Of a stretch of DNA of 7,426 nt, positions 1-6,802 are shown piece after piece. Position 1 is the stretch's first letter. Each line of letters opens with the position of its first letter. The notes below the pieces were generated by a model. The model made no database searches. It was not told the DNA's origin and saw nothing but the letters and a program-made list of their open reading frames with translations. The position numbers and the translations under genes were made by a program. This DNA is from Treponema sp. (GTDB lineage: Bacteria; Spirochaetota; Spirochaetia; Treponematales; Treponemataceae): positions 1 to 7,426 of the forward strand of contig JAGCTZ010000187.1 in NCBI GenBank assembly GCA_017963165.1, read 5' to 3'.

Positions 1-774
1 AACTTCTTCGCGGTTTGTGAATGACAACTCCATATCAATCTGAGTAAACTCAGGCTGACGGTCTCCACGAGCATCTTCATCGCGGTAGCAGCGTGCAATC
101 TGGAAGTACTTATCAAATCCTGAAACCATTAAAAGCTGCTTATAAAGCTGTGGGCTCTGTGGGAGAGAATAGAATTTTCCAGGATGAACGCGTGAAGGAA
201 CAAGGTAGTCGCGCGCTCCTTCTGGAGTTGATTTAATAAAGGTTGGAGTTTCAATTTCCAAAAATCCTTTAGAAGTAAGATATTCGCGTGTTGCAAAAGT
301 CACCTGGCTTCTGAGAATAATATTGTGCTGCATTGGTTCGCGGCGAAGATCAAGGTAGCGGTACTTCAAACGAAGATCTTCGTTTGCAACTACCAAAGTT
401 CCGTCCTTTTGGCGAACTTCTTCGATAGAGAAAGGAAGCTCCTGAGAAGTTGTGAAAATCTGAATATCAGATGCTTCAACTTCAATTTCGCCTGTCGCCA
501 TATCAGCATTAACATCTTTATCCTGGCGCGCATTTACAACGCCTTCAACTGCGATACAATATTCACTTTTAAGGCTGGCTGCAATTTTCTTAACATCATC
601 ACTAGCTTTATCGCCAACCATTACCTGTGTGATTCCATAGCGGTCACGCAAACGAATAAACAAAAGACCGCCCAAATCGCGGGTGCGGCTTACCCAACCG
701 TTCAAAACAACTTTCTTGCCAACATCACTCTTGCGGAGCTCGCCGCAAGTTACTGTTCTCTTTGTGTTTTCCAT
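1..774 (-). CDS. aspS: Aspartyl-tRNA synthetase, N-terminal part (cut by window start)
   Basis: Class II aminoacyl-tRNA synthetase that charges tRNA-Asp with aspartate in the cytoplasm. I translated 258 residues from the ATG at 774-772; the frame runs open off the window. Residues 1-105 are the OB-fold anticodon-binding domain (N-G-W-V at 25-28, R-D-L-G-G at 32-36, M-A-T-G-E-I-E-V at 92-99). The catalytic domain follows, with motif 1 near 170-177 (G-F-L-E-I-E-T-P), the aspartate-specific Q-S-P-Q at 206-209, and motif 2 at about 228-252 ([11 protein letters not shown], then E-F-T-Q-I-D). Motif 3 and the bacterial GAD insert lie beyond the window. The start is fixed by a GAGG site at 784-781, 6 nt before the ATG. 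Leu34 and Lys86 sit where tRNA-Asp-specific bacterial enzymes have Leu and Lys, and dual-specific ones (e.g. Pseudomonas) have His and Gly. I infer a discriminating AspRS. The opp terminator lies directly upstream. Confidence 0.97.
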   Translation of the reverse strand, partial: MENTKRTVTCGELRKSDVGKKVVLNGWVSRTRDLGGLLFIRLRDRYGITQVMVGDKASDDVKKIAASLKSEYCIAVEGVVNARQDKDVNADMATGEIEVEASDIQIFTTSQELPFSIEEVRQKDGTLVVANEDLRLKYRYLDLRREPMQHNIILRSQVTFATREYLTSKGFLEIETPTFIKSTPEGARDYLVPSRVHPGKFYSLPQSPQLYKQLLMVSGFDKYFQIARCYRDEDARGDRQPEFTQIDMELSFTNREEV

Positions 775-784
775 TTTTTTCCTC

Positions 785-822
785 AAAAACAAAAAAAGTG
801 CCCGCACAAAAACGGACACTTT
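785..822 (-). terminator. Intrinsic terminator of the opp operon
   Basis: On the minus strand the arms 820-813 (AGTGTCCG) and 804-797 (CGGGCACT) pair over 8 bp with one G-U pair and an 8-nt loop. Two further A-T pairs can extend the base. A run of T follows (796-791, then 789-785). It lies about 50 nt after the oppA stop codon, as expected for the end of the operon. The T run almost touches the aspS ribosome binding site at 784-781. On the plus strand one pair becomes a C-A mismatch and no plus-strand gene needs it, so I call it for the minus strand only. Confidence 0.85.
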
Positions 823-851
823 ATTTTAGCGATATGAAGAGTTTTTTACAA
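823..851 (-). promoter_or_regulatory. Candidate sigma-70-type promoter for aspS
   Basis: Minus-strand TTGTAA (851-846) and TAAAAT (828-823) are separated by exactly 17 nt, giving 4 of 6 and 5 of 6 consensus matches. It lies between the oppA stop codon and the aspS start. The predicted transcript start is near 817-815, inside the first arm of the terminator hairpin. The region is AT-rich, so such matches can arise by chance; the placement, the spacing and the need for an aspS promoter downstream of a terminator support it. Confidence 0.45.
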
Positions 852-869
852 TCAAATCAGATTAAAAAA

Positions 870-2489
870 CTATTCCAACTTTCCATACATAAAATACCAG
901 TAACCGTATGGAGAATGCCATGTGTTTTTAAGATTCTTTTTCTGAAGCCAGAACTCGTTGTAATAAGCAACAGGAGCCATTGCAGCGTCTTTCAAAAGTA
1001 GCTGCTCAGCTTCGTGTAAATAATCATAATGCTTTGCTACATTAGTTGTATTTCTTGCAAGGTCAACAAGTTTGTCGAATTCTTTTGAAGAATATCTACC
1101 GTCATTGTTACCATTTGCAGTTTCAAAAAGGTTAATCATATTTGACGGATCGTCCCAGTCATAAACCCAACCATTGCGGGCAACATCATAGTTTCCAGAG
1201 CGGCGGTCTGCAGTAACAGTTTTCCATTCCTGAATATTAACTGTCATTGTAAGACCAAGCTGTGCCCATGCAGCCTGAAGATATTCAGCTACAGCTTTAT
1301 GATAACTAATATCATTTGTAAGATATTCAAATGCAGGAAAACCTTTTCCTTCTGGATAGCCGGCTTCTGCAAGGAGCTTTTTAGCTTTTGCAAGGTCAGC
1401 TTCATAGTTTCCTGCCTTAAAGAAATCACCATATTTTTTAGCTGTAACATCTTGGAAAGATGAACCTGGAGCTGCATCTGAAATTCCAGCACCAACAAAA
1501 TTCTTTGCAGGTGAAAAAGTTCCAAGCATTACTGTATTAGCAACATAATTTCTGTCGATTGCCAAAGAAAGTGCCTGACGAACTTTTGAATTGTTGAAAG
1601 GAGCTTTTTGTGTATTAAATGATACATAATATGTTCCCATAAGCGGCTCAAGGAAGAATTCACCATTTCCGCGCAAAGAAGGAATTTCTTCTGTTGGAAC
1701 ATCTTTAATCATCTGAATTTCATTCTGATTATAAGCTGTATAAGATGTGTTTGCATCTTCAATCAAATGCCATACAATAGTATCAAAAGTAATATTTGCA
1801 GCGTCCCAATAGTAAGGATTTTTTGTAAATACAATCTGAGCACCGTCAGTAAATTCTGTCATATAATATGGACCATTTGAAACATAAGCTTTTGGATTGA
1901 TTGTCCAAGCTTCACCGTTTGCTTCAATAGTTGCTTTCTGAACTGGAACAAGAGCTGTATAAGCGGCAATCTTGTCAAAATAAATACATGGACTTTTAAG
2001 ATGTACAATAAAAGTGTTTGCATCTGGAGCTTCTACACCAAATTTATCCAAATCACCAGCAGACGCTTCTTCAAAACCTACTACAAGATTCAAAAGATCA
2101 TATCCATAAGGAGCAGCTATAATAGGATCAACAACGCGCTTCCATGAATATACAAAATCTTCTGATGTAAGTGGTGTTCCATCAGACCATTTAAGGTCGT
2201 TACGAAGGTGGAAAGTCCAGGTAAGACCATCTTCAGACTGTTCCCACTTATCTGCAAGTCCAGCAACAATGGTGTTTGAGCGGTCAAACTTAAGAAGACC
2301 CTCAAAAGCATGAATAATCATGTTTGAACCATCAACTGCAACGTTTAACGCAGGATCGATTGTCTCTGGAGAAGGACCAACCTGAACGTGTAATACTGAG
2401 CCTTTTGATGTTTCAGCTTTCTTACTACATGAAACAAAAGAAAGACTTGCCAAAGCTATAATAGAAACTAACAAGGAAAGTTTCTTCAT
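870..2489 (-). CDS. oppA: Oligopeptide ABC transporter, peptide-binding lipoprotein OppA
   Basis: Extracytoplasmic solute-binding protein of family 5 (SBP_bac_5), 539 residues, a usual length for OppA. It captures peptides and delivers them to the OppBC channel. Residues 1-20 form a lipoprotein signal peptide: M-K-K, a hydrophobic stretch, then F-V-S before Cys21, which would be lipidated. Phe at -3 makes the lipobox relaxed, as is common in spirochaetes. The family signature lies at about 78-121 (G-L-A-D-K-W-E, D-G-L-T-W-T-F-H-L-R, K-W-S-D-G-T-P-L-T, S-W-K-R). S-N-G-P-Y-Y near 210 and the W-V-Y-D-W-D-D-P-S stretch in the C-terminal third are typical of the peptide-binding group. The start is set by a perfect AAGGAGG at 2503-2497, 7 nt before the ATG. 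It is the last gene of the operon, 55 nt after oppF, with a hairpin in the gap and a terminator after its stop codon. The peptide size preference cannot be read from the sequence. Confidence 0.95.
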   Translation of the reverse strand: MKKLSLLVSIIALASLSFVSCSKKAETSKGSVLHVQVGPSPETIDPALNVAVDGSNMIIHAFEGLLKFDRSNTIVAGLADKWEQSEDGLTWTFHLRNDLKWSDGTPLTSEDFVYSWKRVVDPIIAAPYGYDLLNLVVGFEEASAGDLDKFGVEAPDANTFIVHLKSPCIYFDKIAAYTALVPVQKATIEANGEAWTINPKAYVSNGPYYMTEFTDGAQIVFTKNPYYWDAANITFDTIVWHLIEDANTSYTAYNQNEIQMIKDVPTEEIPSLRGNGEFFLEPLMGTYYVSFNTQKAPFNNSKVRQALSLAIDRNYVANTVMLGTFSPAKNFVGAGISDAAPGSSFQDVTAKKYGDFFKAGNYEADLAKAKKLLAEAGYPEGKGFPAFEYLTNDISYHKAVAEYLQAAWAQLGLTMTVNIQEWKTVTADRRSGNYDVARNGWVYDWDDPSNMINLFETANGNNDGRYSSKEFDKLVDLARNTTNVAKHYDYLHEAEQLLLKDAAMAPVAYYNEFWLQKKNLKNTWHSPYGYWYFMYGKLE

Positions 2490-2496
2490 AATTTAT

Positions 2497-2503
2497 CCTC
2501 CTT
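2497..2503 (-). promoter_or_regulatory. Ribosome binding site of oppA
   Basis: AAGGAGG lies 7 nt before the ATG and is the closest match to the anti-Shine-Dalgarno sequence in the window. Its first two bases are also the last two paired bases of the hairpin at 2502-2531. The strong site fits the need for more binding protein than membrane or ATPase subunits. Confidence 0.85.
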
Positions 2504-2531
2504 GCACCGTACTTTGGATAAGACGGCGCAA
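2502..2531 (-). promoter_or_regulatory. Intercistronic RNA hairpin between oppF and oppA
   Basis: In the minus-strand RNA, 2531-2523 (UUGCGCCGU) pairs with 2510-2502 (ACGGUGCAA) over 9 bp including one G-U, with a 12-nt loop. There is no U run after it, so it is not a terminator. Its 3' arm runs into the oppA ribosome binding site. A weaker hairpin at 2528-2545 (GCAAUU/AAUUGC, loop of six U), which includes the first base of the oppF TAG stop codon, shares bases 2528-2531 and cannot form at the same time. A role in mRNA stability or in setting oppA translation apart from the upstream genes is my inference. Confidence 0.6.
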
Positions 2532-2544
2532 TTAAAAAAAATTG

Positions 2545-3522
2545 CTAATTTAATTTATCCAGATGATGACACGCAGCATAATGTCCGGAACTGATTTCTT
2601 TAAATTCCGGTTTTTCTGCGGCACAGCGTTCATCTGCATAAGGGCAGCGTGTTCTAAACGGACAGCCACTTGGTGGATTCAACGGCGAAGGCACATCGCC
2701 TTGCAAAACAATACGTTTGTTTGCGCGTGCAATTTTAGGATCAGCAATTGGAACTGCTGAAATAAGAGAACGCGTATAAGGATGAGCAGAATGGAAAATC
2801 AGTTCATCTGAATCTGCCATTTCAACAATATGACCAAGATACATAACGCCAATTCTGCTTGAAATATGATTTACAACCGAAAGATCGTGCGCAATAAACA
2901 AATAAGTAAGCCCCATTTGCTTTTGCAAATCTTCAAACATATTTACAACCTGCGCCTGAATTGAAACGTCGAGAGCCGAAACAGGTTCATCACAAACAAT
3001 AAACTGCGGATTTACCGCAAGAGCACGCGCAATTCCAATTCGCTGGCGCTGGCCGCCCGAAAATTCGTGCGGATAACGGTTTGCATGTTCAGAATTTAAG
3101 CCAACAGTTCCAAGCAGTCCTAAGATTTTTTCACGGCGCTCGGCCTTTGAACTATAAAGTTTATGAATATCAAGCGCCTCGCCAATAATATCGCCAACAG
3201 TCATACGCGGGTCAAGCGAAGCGTAAGGATCCTGAAACACAATCTGCATTTTGCGGCGGTAAGGAAGCATATCAACTTTTGTGCCGTTTGAGCTGTCAAA
3301 AATAACCTGGCCGTCGTAAATAATTTTTCCGCCCGTTGGCTCTGTAAGACGCAAAATCGAGCGGCCTGTAGTTGTTTTTCCACAACCAGATTCACCAACA
3401 AGGCCAAAAGTTTCGCCTTTTTTGATAAAGAAAGAAACATCATCAACGGCTTTTACAAAACGGCCGCTGCCAGCCGGGAAGTATTGCTTCAAATGTTCTA
3501 TTTCAAGTAAGTTTTCGCTCAT
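2545..3522 (-). CDS. oppF: Oligopeptide ABC transporter ATP-binding protein OppF
   Basis: One of the two cytoplasmic ATPase subunits that drive peptide import through OppBC; 325 residues, normal for OppF. All ABC motifs are intact: Walker A G-E-S-G-C-G-K-T at 43-50, Q-loop Gln97, signature F-S-G-G-Q at 154-158, Walker B F-I-V-C-D-E-P at 174-180 (catalytic Glu179), D-loop S-A-L-D at 182-185, and switch His212. The C-terminal oligopeptide-transporter extension carries Cys287, Cys293, Cys300 and Cys318 in the C-P-F-x-x-R-C pattern; in related DppD/OppD proteins four such cysteines hold a [4Fe-4S] cluster. The start ATG overlaps the oppD TGA (ATGA, 4 nt), pointing to translational coupling. AAGGAG at 3535-3530, 7 nt upstream and inside the oppD end, confirms the start. 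The F/D assignment rests on gene order, the Q-R-Q-R signature and the start of the protein ([11 protein letters not shown]). Confidence in the family is very high. Confidence 0.95.
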   Translation of the reverse strand: MSENLLEIEHLKQYFPAGSGRFVKAVDDVSFFIKKGETFGLVGESGCGKTTTGRSILRLTEPTGGKIIYDGQVIFDSSNGTKVDMLPYRRKMQIVFQDPYASLDPRMTVGDIIGEALDIHKLYSSKAERREKILGLLGTVGLNSEHANRYPHEFSGGQRQRIGIARALAVNPQFIVCDEPVSALDVSIQAQVVNMFEDLQKQMGLTYLFIAHDLSVVNHISSRIGVMYLGHIVEMADSDELIFHSAHPYTRSLISAVPIADPKIARANKRIVLQGDVPSPLNPPSGCPFRTRCPYADERCAAEKPEFKEISSGHYAACHHLDKLN

Positions 3523-4619
3523 TTTTCGTCTCCTTCCACTTTCTTTGCAGCTTTTGATTTTTTGCCTTTAACGCCAGTTTCAAAAACAACCGCTTCGGCA
3601 CTTCCAAGTAGTTGATATTTTTGTTCTAGCCAGCAACGTCCGTAATGAATGTTTTCGCCAACAGCAGCGCCGCCCAAAGATTCATAATCATTTCGTACTG
3701 GCGGTTTTTCAAGACAGATTTTCATACAATTAGAACAGCGAGGAGCAAAACAACAGCCTTTTGGACGATTCAACAAATCAACTGGCTGGCCTTCAATTGG
3801 AACGAGCCGCGAATAATCTTTTTCGTGGAATTTTGGAATTGAACGAAGTAATCCGCGAGTATATTCATGCTGTGGATTATAGAAAATATCATCAGTTGTG
3901 CCGTATTCAATAATTTCGCCGGCATACATTACAGCAATATGGTCGCACATACTTGCAACAACACCAAGATCATGAGTAATCATAATGATTCCCATTCCAA
4001 GTTTGCATTTAAGTTCCTGCATAAGTTCAAGAATCTGAGCCTGAATAGTTACGTCTAGCGCAGTAGTTGGTTCGTCTGCAATCAAAAGTTTTGGCTCACA
4101 AGCCAATGCAATTGCAATCATAACACGCTGTCTCATACCGCCGGAAAGTTCGTGCGGATACTGCTTAAGGCGCTTGTCTGGCTCATTAATTCCAACCAAA
4201 GTCAAAAGCTCGCGGGCACGCGCAGTTGCTTCTTTACCCTTTTTATCAGTATGAAGTTTAATTGCTTCTTCAATTTGATTTCCAATAGTCCAAACAGGAT
4301 TTAAAGAAGTCATTGGATCCTGGAAAATAATGCTTACTTCTTTACCGCGTATTTTGCGAAGTTCTTTTTCGCTCATCTGGTCAATTCTGTGACCGTTGAA
4401 CGTTACAGTTCCGCCGGTGATTTTTCCGTTTTCCGCAGTAAGTCCCATTACAGAATACGCTGTAACAGATTTTCCACTTCCAGATTCGCCTACAATTCCA
4501 AGAACTTCGCCTTCTTTCATCTGAATTGTTACATCATTTAAAGCGCGTACTTCGCCAGCTGGTGTAAAGAAAGAAAGTTTTTCGTGCTGTATATCAACTA
4601 AATATTCGTTTTCTGCCAT
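3519..4619 (-). CDS. oppD: Oligopeptide ABC transporter ATP-binding protein OppD
   Basis: Second ATPase subunit, paired with OppF; 366 residues. Motifs are intact: Walker A G-E-S-G-S-G-K-S at 44-51, Q-loop Gln100, signature L-S-G-G-M at 158-162 (the usual OppD/DppD form), Walker B L-L-I-A-D-E-P at 178-184 (Glu183), D-loop A-L-D at 187-189, and switch His216. The C-terminal cluster region has the expected Cys289, Cys295, Cys302 and Cys329, plus extra cysteines at 290 and 298. After Cys329 a tail of about 37 residues ends in a lysine-rich stretch ([10 protein letters not shown]); most relatives stop soon after this last cysteine. The start is set by GGAG at 4629-4626, 6 nt before the ATG. The gene follows oppC by 13 nt and overlaps oppF by 4 nt. 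Confidence 0.95.
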   Translation of the reverse strand: MAENEYLVDIQHEKLSFFTPAGEVRALNDVTIQMKEGEVLGIVGESGSGKSVTAYSVMGLTAENGKITGGTVTFNGHRIDQMSEKELRKIRGKEVSIIFQDPMTSLNPVWTIGNQIEEAIKLHTDKKGKEATARARELLTLVGINEPDKRLKQYPHELSGGMRQRVMIAIALACEPKLLIADEPTTALDVTIQAQILELMQELKCKLGMGIIMITHDLGVVASMCDHIAVMYAGEIIEYGTTDDIFYNPQHEYTRGLLRSIPKFHEKDYSRLVPIEGQPVDLLNRPKGCCFAPRCSNCMKICLEKPPVRNDYESLGGAAVGENIHYGRCWLEQKYQLLGSAEAVVFETGVKGKKSKAAKKVEGDEK

Positions 4620-4632
4620 TTCTTTCTCCAGA

Positions 4633-5673
4633 TTATGATTTTAATTTCGGGTCAAATGCGTCGCGCAAACCATCGCCCAAAAGGTTAAAACTCAAAATGA
4701 TGATAAAAATTAAAAATGCTGGAGCAAAGAGTTTTTCAGGAAAAGACTGAAAGCCGTTTAAAGCCGCAGAAGCTAAAGAACCAAGAGAAGGCATTGGAGC
4801 TTGAACACCAAGACCAAGAAACGAAAGGAACGATTCAGTAAAAATCGAAGAAGGAATTTGCAGCGTTGTTGTTACAATCAAAGTTCCAATACAGTTTGTA
4901 ATCAAATGCTTTCCGATAATGCGTTTGCCGTTTGCACCAAGTGCTTTTGCAGCCATAACATATTCGTTCTGCTTTAAAACCATAATCTGCGAACGAATGA
5001 TTCGTGCCATTCCAACCCAATACAAAAGTGCAAATACAAGGAACATAGAAACCATATTTGGTCCAAGCCGCTGAATCCAGCCAAAGCCCGGAAGTTCGCC
5101 AAGCGCACGCAATGGGAATTTTAAAGTTTGAGCGAGCAAAATGATAATCAAAACATCTGGAACAGTATAAATAATGTCCACAATTCGCATCATAATTAAA
5201 TCAACTGTGCCGCCAAAATAGCCGGCAATTGCACCATAAAGCGAACCAATAATCAAAATCAAAAGCGAAGCAACAAGTCCAACAGTCATAGAAACGCGGC
5301 CACCAACCATTACGCGAATTGCATAATCGCGGCCGTTAGAATCGGTTCCCAAAATGTGCGGAAATACTTTTTGGCCATTCTGTTTCATCTGCATTTCAAT
5401 AGAAGAATATTCAAACGGCTTAAGGCGCTCACTTCCTTTTAACTGCTGTTCGTATTTATAAGGATAAAAAACTGGAATGATAAAGCAAAGAATTACAATA
5501 AAAAGAACAATAGAAAACGAAGTCATTGCGATTTTATTCTTTCTAAAACGGCGAAATCCGTCTTTCCAAAATCCAACCGACTCACGCATAACCACCAGCG
5601 ACTGCTTTTCTTCTGCAGAGGCCGGAATAAAATCTTCTACATTAATTTGTAAACTCAAAGGATTCTTTTTCAT
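4633..5673 (-). CDS. oppC: Oligopeptide ABC transporter permease OppC
   Basis: Inner-membrane channel subunit of the BPD_transp_1 family that pairs with OppB; 346 residues, somewhat longer than the roughly 300 common for OppC. A cytoplasmic N-terminus of about 48 residues includes the family's N-terminal OppC domain (F-W-K-D-G-F-R-R-F-R-K-N-K). The first membrane helix is at about 50-69. A long external loop follows, with H-I-L-G-T-D-S-N-G-R-D at 106-116. Further helices lie near 131-151, 157-181, 207-226, 262-285 and 318-335. The cytoplasmic EAA loop that contacts the ATPases is at about 236-255 (E-Y-V-M-A-A-K-A-L-G-A). The C-terminus ends with G-D-G-L-R-D-A-F-D-P, typical of OppC. GAGG at 5684-5681, directly after the oppB TAA and 7 nt before the ATG, sets the start and suggests coupling to oppB. 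Confidence 0.95.
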   Translation of the reverse strand: MKKNPLSLQINVEDFIPASAEEKQSLVVMRESVGFWKDGFRRFRKNKIAMTSFSIVLFIVILCFIIPVFYPYKYEQQLKGSERLKPFEYSSIEMQMKQNGQKVFPHILGTDSNGRDYAIRVMVGGRVSMTVGLVASLLILIIGSLYGAIAGYFGGTVDLIMMRIVDIIYTVPDVLIIILLAQTLKFPLRALGELPGFGWIQRLGPNMVSMFLVFALLYWVGMARIIRSQIMVLKQNEYVMAAKALGANGKRIIGKHLITNCIGTLIVTTTLQIPSSIFTESFLSFLGLGVQAPMPSLGSLASAALNGFQSFPEKLFAPAFLIFIIILSFNLLGDGLRDAFDPKLKS

Positions 5674-5684
5674 CTTTGTGCCTC

Positions 5685-6602
5685 TTACTTTAATTTGATT
5701 CTTGGGTCTACAACGGCGTAAAGAATATCAACAATTACGTTCATCAAAATAACAAAAACAGCAAGGAAAATTGTAGTTCCCATAATCATAGGATAATCAC
5801 GGCTGGTAATAGCGCCAACAAACTCAGAACCAAGTCCAGGAATATTAAAAATCTTTTCTATAATAAAGCTTCCTGTCATTAAATAAGCAACAAGCGGACC
5901 AAGATATGTAATAACCGGAAGAATTGCATTACGAAGCGCATGCTTAAAAATTGAACTAAAAGTTGTTACACCCTTTGCACGAGCAGTTCGCATATAATCC
6001 TGGCCCATAACATCAAGCATAGAAGAACGCATAAGGCGCGTAATGTAAAAAGTAGGACACAAAGCCAAAGACATTACCGGCATGATATAACACTTTGCGC
6101 TATTCAAACCAAGCGAAGGAAGCCATTTAAGTTTTGTAGAAAAAATATACATTAGAAGAGTAGAAAAAAGGAAACTTGGAATTGCGATTCCAGCAGTAGA
6201 AAGAACAACAAGTATATTATCAACAGCTTTGCCACGCTTAAAAGCAGCAATTGCTCCAAGCGGAACTCCAATTAAAACGGCAACTAAAATTGCCAAGCCA
6301 CCAAGTCGCGCCGAAACAGGAAACTTTGAAAAGATGATTTCACTAACTGTTCGTCCGCGTTTTTTGATTGAAAGGCCAAAATCACCATGAACAACACCGC
6401 CTATATACGTCAGATATTGCTGACCAAGCGGTTTGTCCAAACCGTATTTTGCTTCCATGGCCGCCTGTGCCTGTGGAGTTACCGCCTTTTCAGAAAGAAA
6501 TGGTCCACCAGGAACCATATTCATAATAAAGAAGGTAAGGGTTGCTACAAGAAACGCCGTAATTACAGCTATAGCCAACCTTTTTATAATGTACTTCAAC
6601 AT
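5685..6602 (-). CDS. oppB: Oligopeptide ABC transporter permease OppB
   Basis: Inner-membrane channel subunit that pairs with OppC; 305 residues, the usual OppB/DppB length. The protein opens with the family pattern M-L-K-Y-I-I-K-R-L and a membrane helix (about 9-30), followed by V-P-G-G-P-F. Other helices lie near 99-121, 133-156, 172-190, 228-250 and 277-298. The EAA loop for ATPase contact is at about 202-220 (D-Y-M-R-T-A-R-A-K-G). The end V-D-P-R-I-K is the usual OppB finish. It is the first gene of the operon, about 200 nt downstream of the lyase. Its ribosome binding site AGGAG (6617-6613) is 10 nt from the ATG, longer than at the other genes. An inverted repeat fills that spacer and continues into codons 2-4, with the ATG in its loop. 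Confidence 0.95.
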   Translation of the reverse strand: MLKYIIKRLAIAVITAFLVATLTFFIMNMVPGGPFLSEKAVTPQAQAAMEAKYGLDKPLGQQYLTYIGGVVHGDFGLSIKKRGRTVSEIIFSKFPVSARLGGLAILVAVLIGVPLGAIAAFKRGKAVDNILVVLSTAGIAIPSFLFSTLLMYIFSTKLKWLPSLGLNSAKCYIMPVMSLALCPTFYITRLMRSSMLDVMGQDYMRTARAKGVTTFSSIFKHALRNAILPVITYLGPLVAYLMTGSFIIEKIFNIPGLGSEFVGAITSRDYPMIMGTTIFLAVFVILMNVIVDILYAVVDPRIKLK

Positions 6603-6611
6603 TTTTGAAGT
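6593..6611 (-). promoter_or_regulatory. Inverted repeat around the oppB start codon
   Basis: ACTTCAA (6611-6605) and TTGAAGT (6599-6593) on the minus strand form a perfect 7-bp inverted repeat with a 5-nt centre, AAATG, whose last three bases are the oppB start codon. The ribosome binding site AGGAG ends one base before the repeat. As RNA it would be a hairpin holding the start codon in a tight loop; as DNA it could be a protein-binding palindrome. The match is seen directly; function is inferred. Confidence 0.4.
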
Positions 6612-6678
6612 GCTCCTATAAAATTAAAATATTTTCCTTATTCCGATAATACTTTATTACTTTACAAAAAACCAAAAG

Positions 6679-6707
6679 AGTATAGCGTAAAACAAAATAA
6701 AATTCAA
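6679..6707 (-). promoter_or_regulatory. Likely sigma-70-type promoter of the opp operon
   Basis: Minus-strand TTGAAT (6707-6702) and TATACT (6684-6679) are separated by exactly 17 nt, with 4 of 6 and 5 of 6 consensus matches. The predicted start is a G near 6673-6672, giving a leader of about 70 nt before oppB. The -35 box overlaps the 3' arm of the preceding hairpin. A second, weaker pair, TTGGTT (6675-6670) and TATTAT (6651-6646) with an 18-nt spacer, lies just downstream. Confidence 0.55.
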
Positions 6708-6732
6708 ATGCCCAGTATTTTTCTAGGCATTT
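6689..6732 (-). terminator. Probable intrinsic terminator of the ammonia-lyase gene
   Basis: On the minus strand 6732-6723 (AAATGCCTAG) pairs with 6715-6706 (CTGGGCATTT) over 10 bp including one G-T wobble, with a 7-nt loop. The following tract is T-rich but interrupted (GAA, then TTTTATTTTGTTTT at 6702-6689). This makes it weaker than a textbook terminator. It lies about 70 nt past the lyase stop and just before the opp promoter, which fits a boundary between two transcription units. Some read-through into opp is possible. Confidence 0.55.
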
Positions 6733-6802
6733 TCCAGGAAATTTGGAACAAAAGAGACTTTCAAAATGTTAAAAAACTAAAATTGTTGCTAATTATTGAA
6801 AA

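Larger units (their letters stand above)
6603..6802. other. Intergenic region between the lyase gene and oppB
   Basis: This 200-nt AT-rich stretch has no credible gene on either strand. In transcription order it holds: about 70 nt after the lyase stop with a weak 5-bp repeat (TTCCA/TGGAA, 6732-6748); a hairpin likely to end lyase transcription (6706-6732); the best opp promoter candidate (6679-6707); and a leader of about 70 nt carrying the oppB ribosome binding site. I see no riboswitch, tRNA or mobile-element signature. Confidence 0.7.

Noticed and set aside
325..837. Long open plus-strand frame opposite aspS (170 codons)
   Set aside because: The minus strand codes for an unmistakable AspRS across nearly all of it. 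The plus-strand product is cysteine- and phenylalanine-rich with no recognisable domain, and it has no ribosome binding site.
2528..2545. GCAATT/AATTGC hairpin at the oppF stop codon as a terminator
   Set aside because: The stem is only 6 bp and AT-rich, and its T run is in the loop rather than after the stem. A terminator here would also cut oppA off the operon with no promoter seen for it.
6731..6748. Palindromes TTTCC-A-GGAAA and TTCCA/TGGAA as an operator upstream of the opp promoter
   Set aside because: Five-base arms are common by chance in such DNA and match no operator I know. The position, about 60-75 nt before the predicted start, suits an activator, but that alone is not enough.
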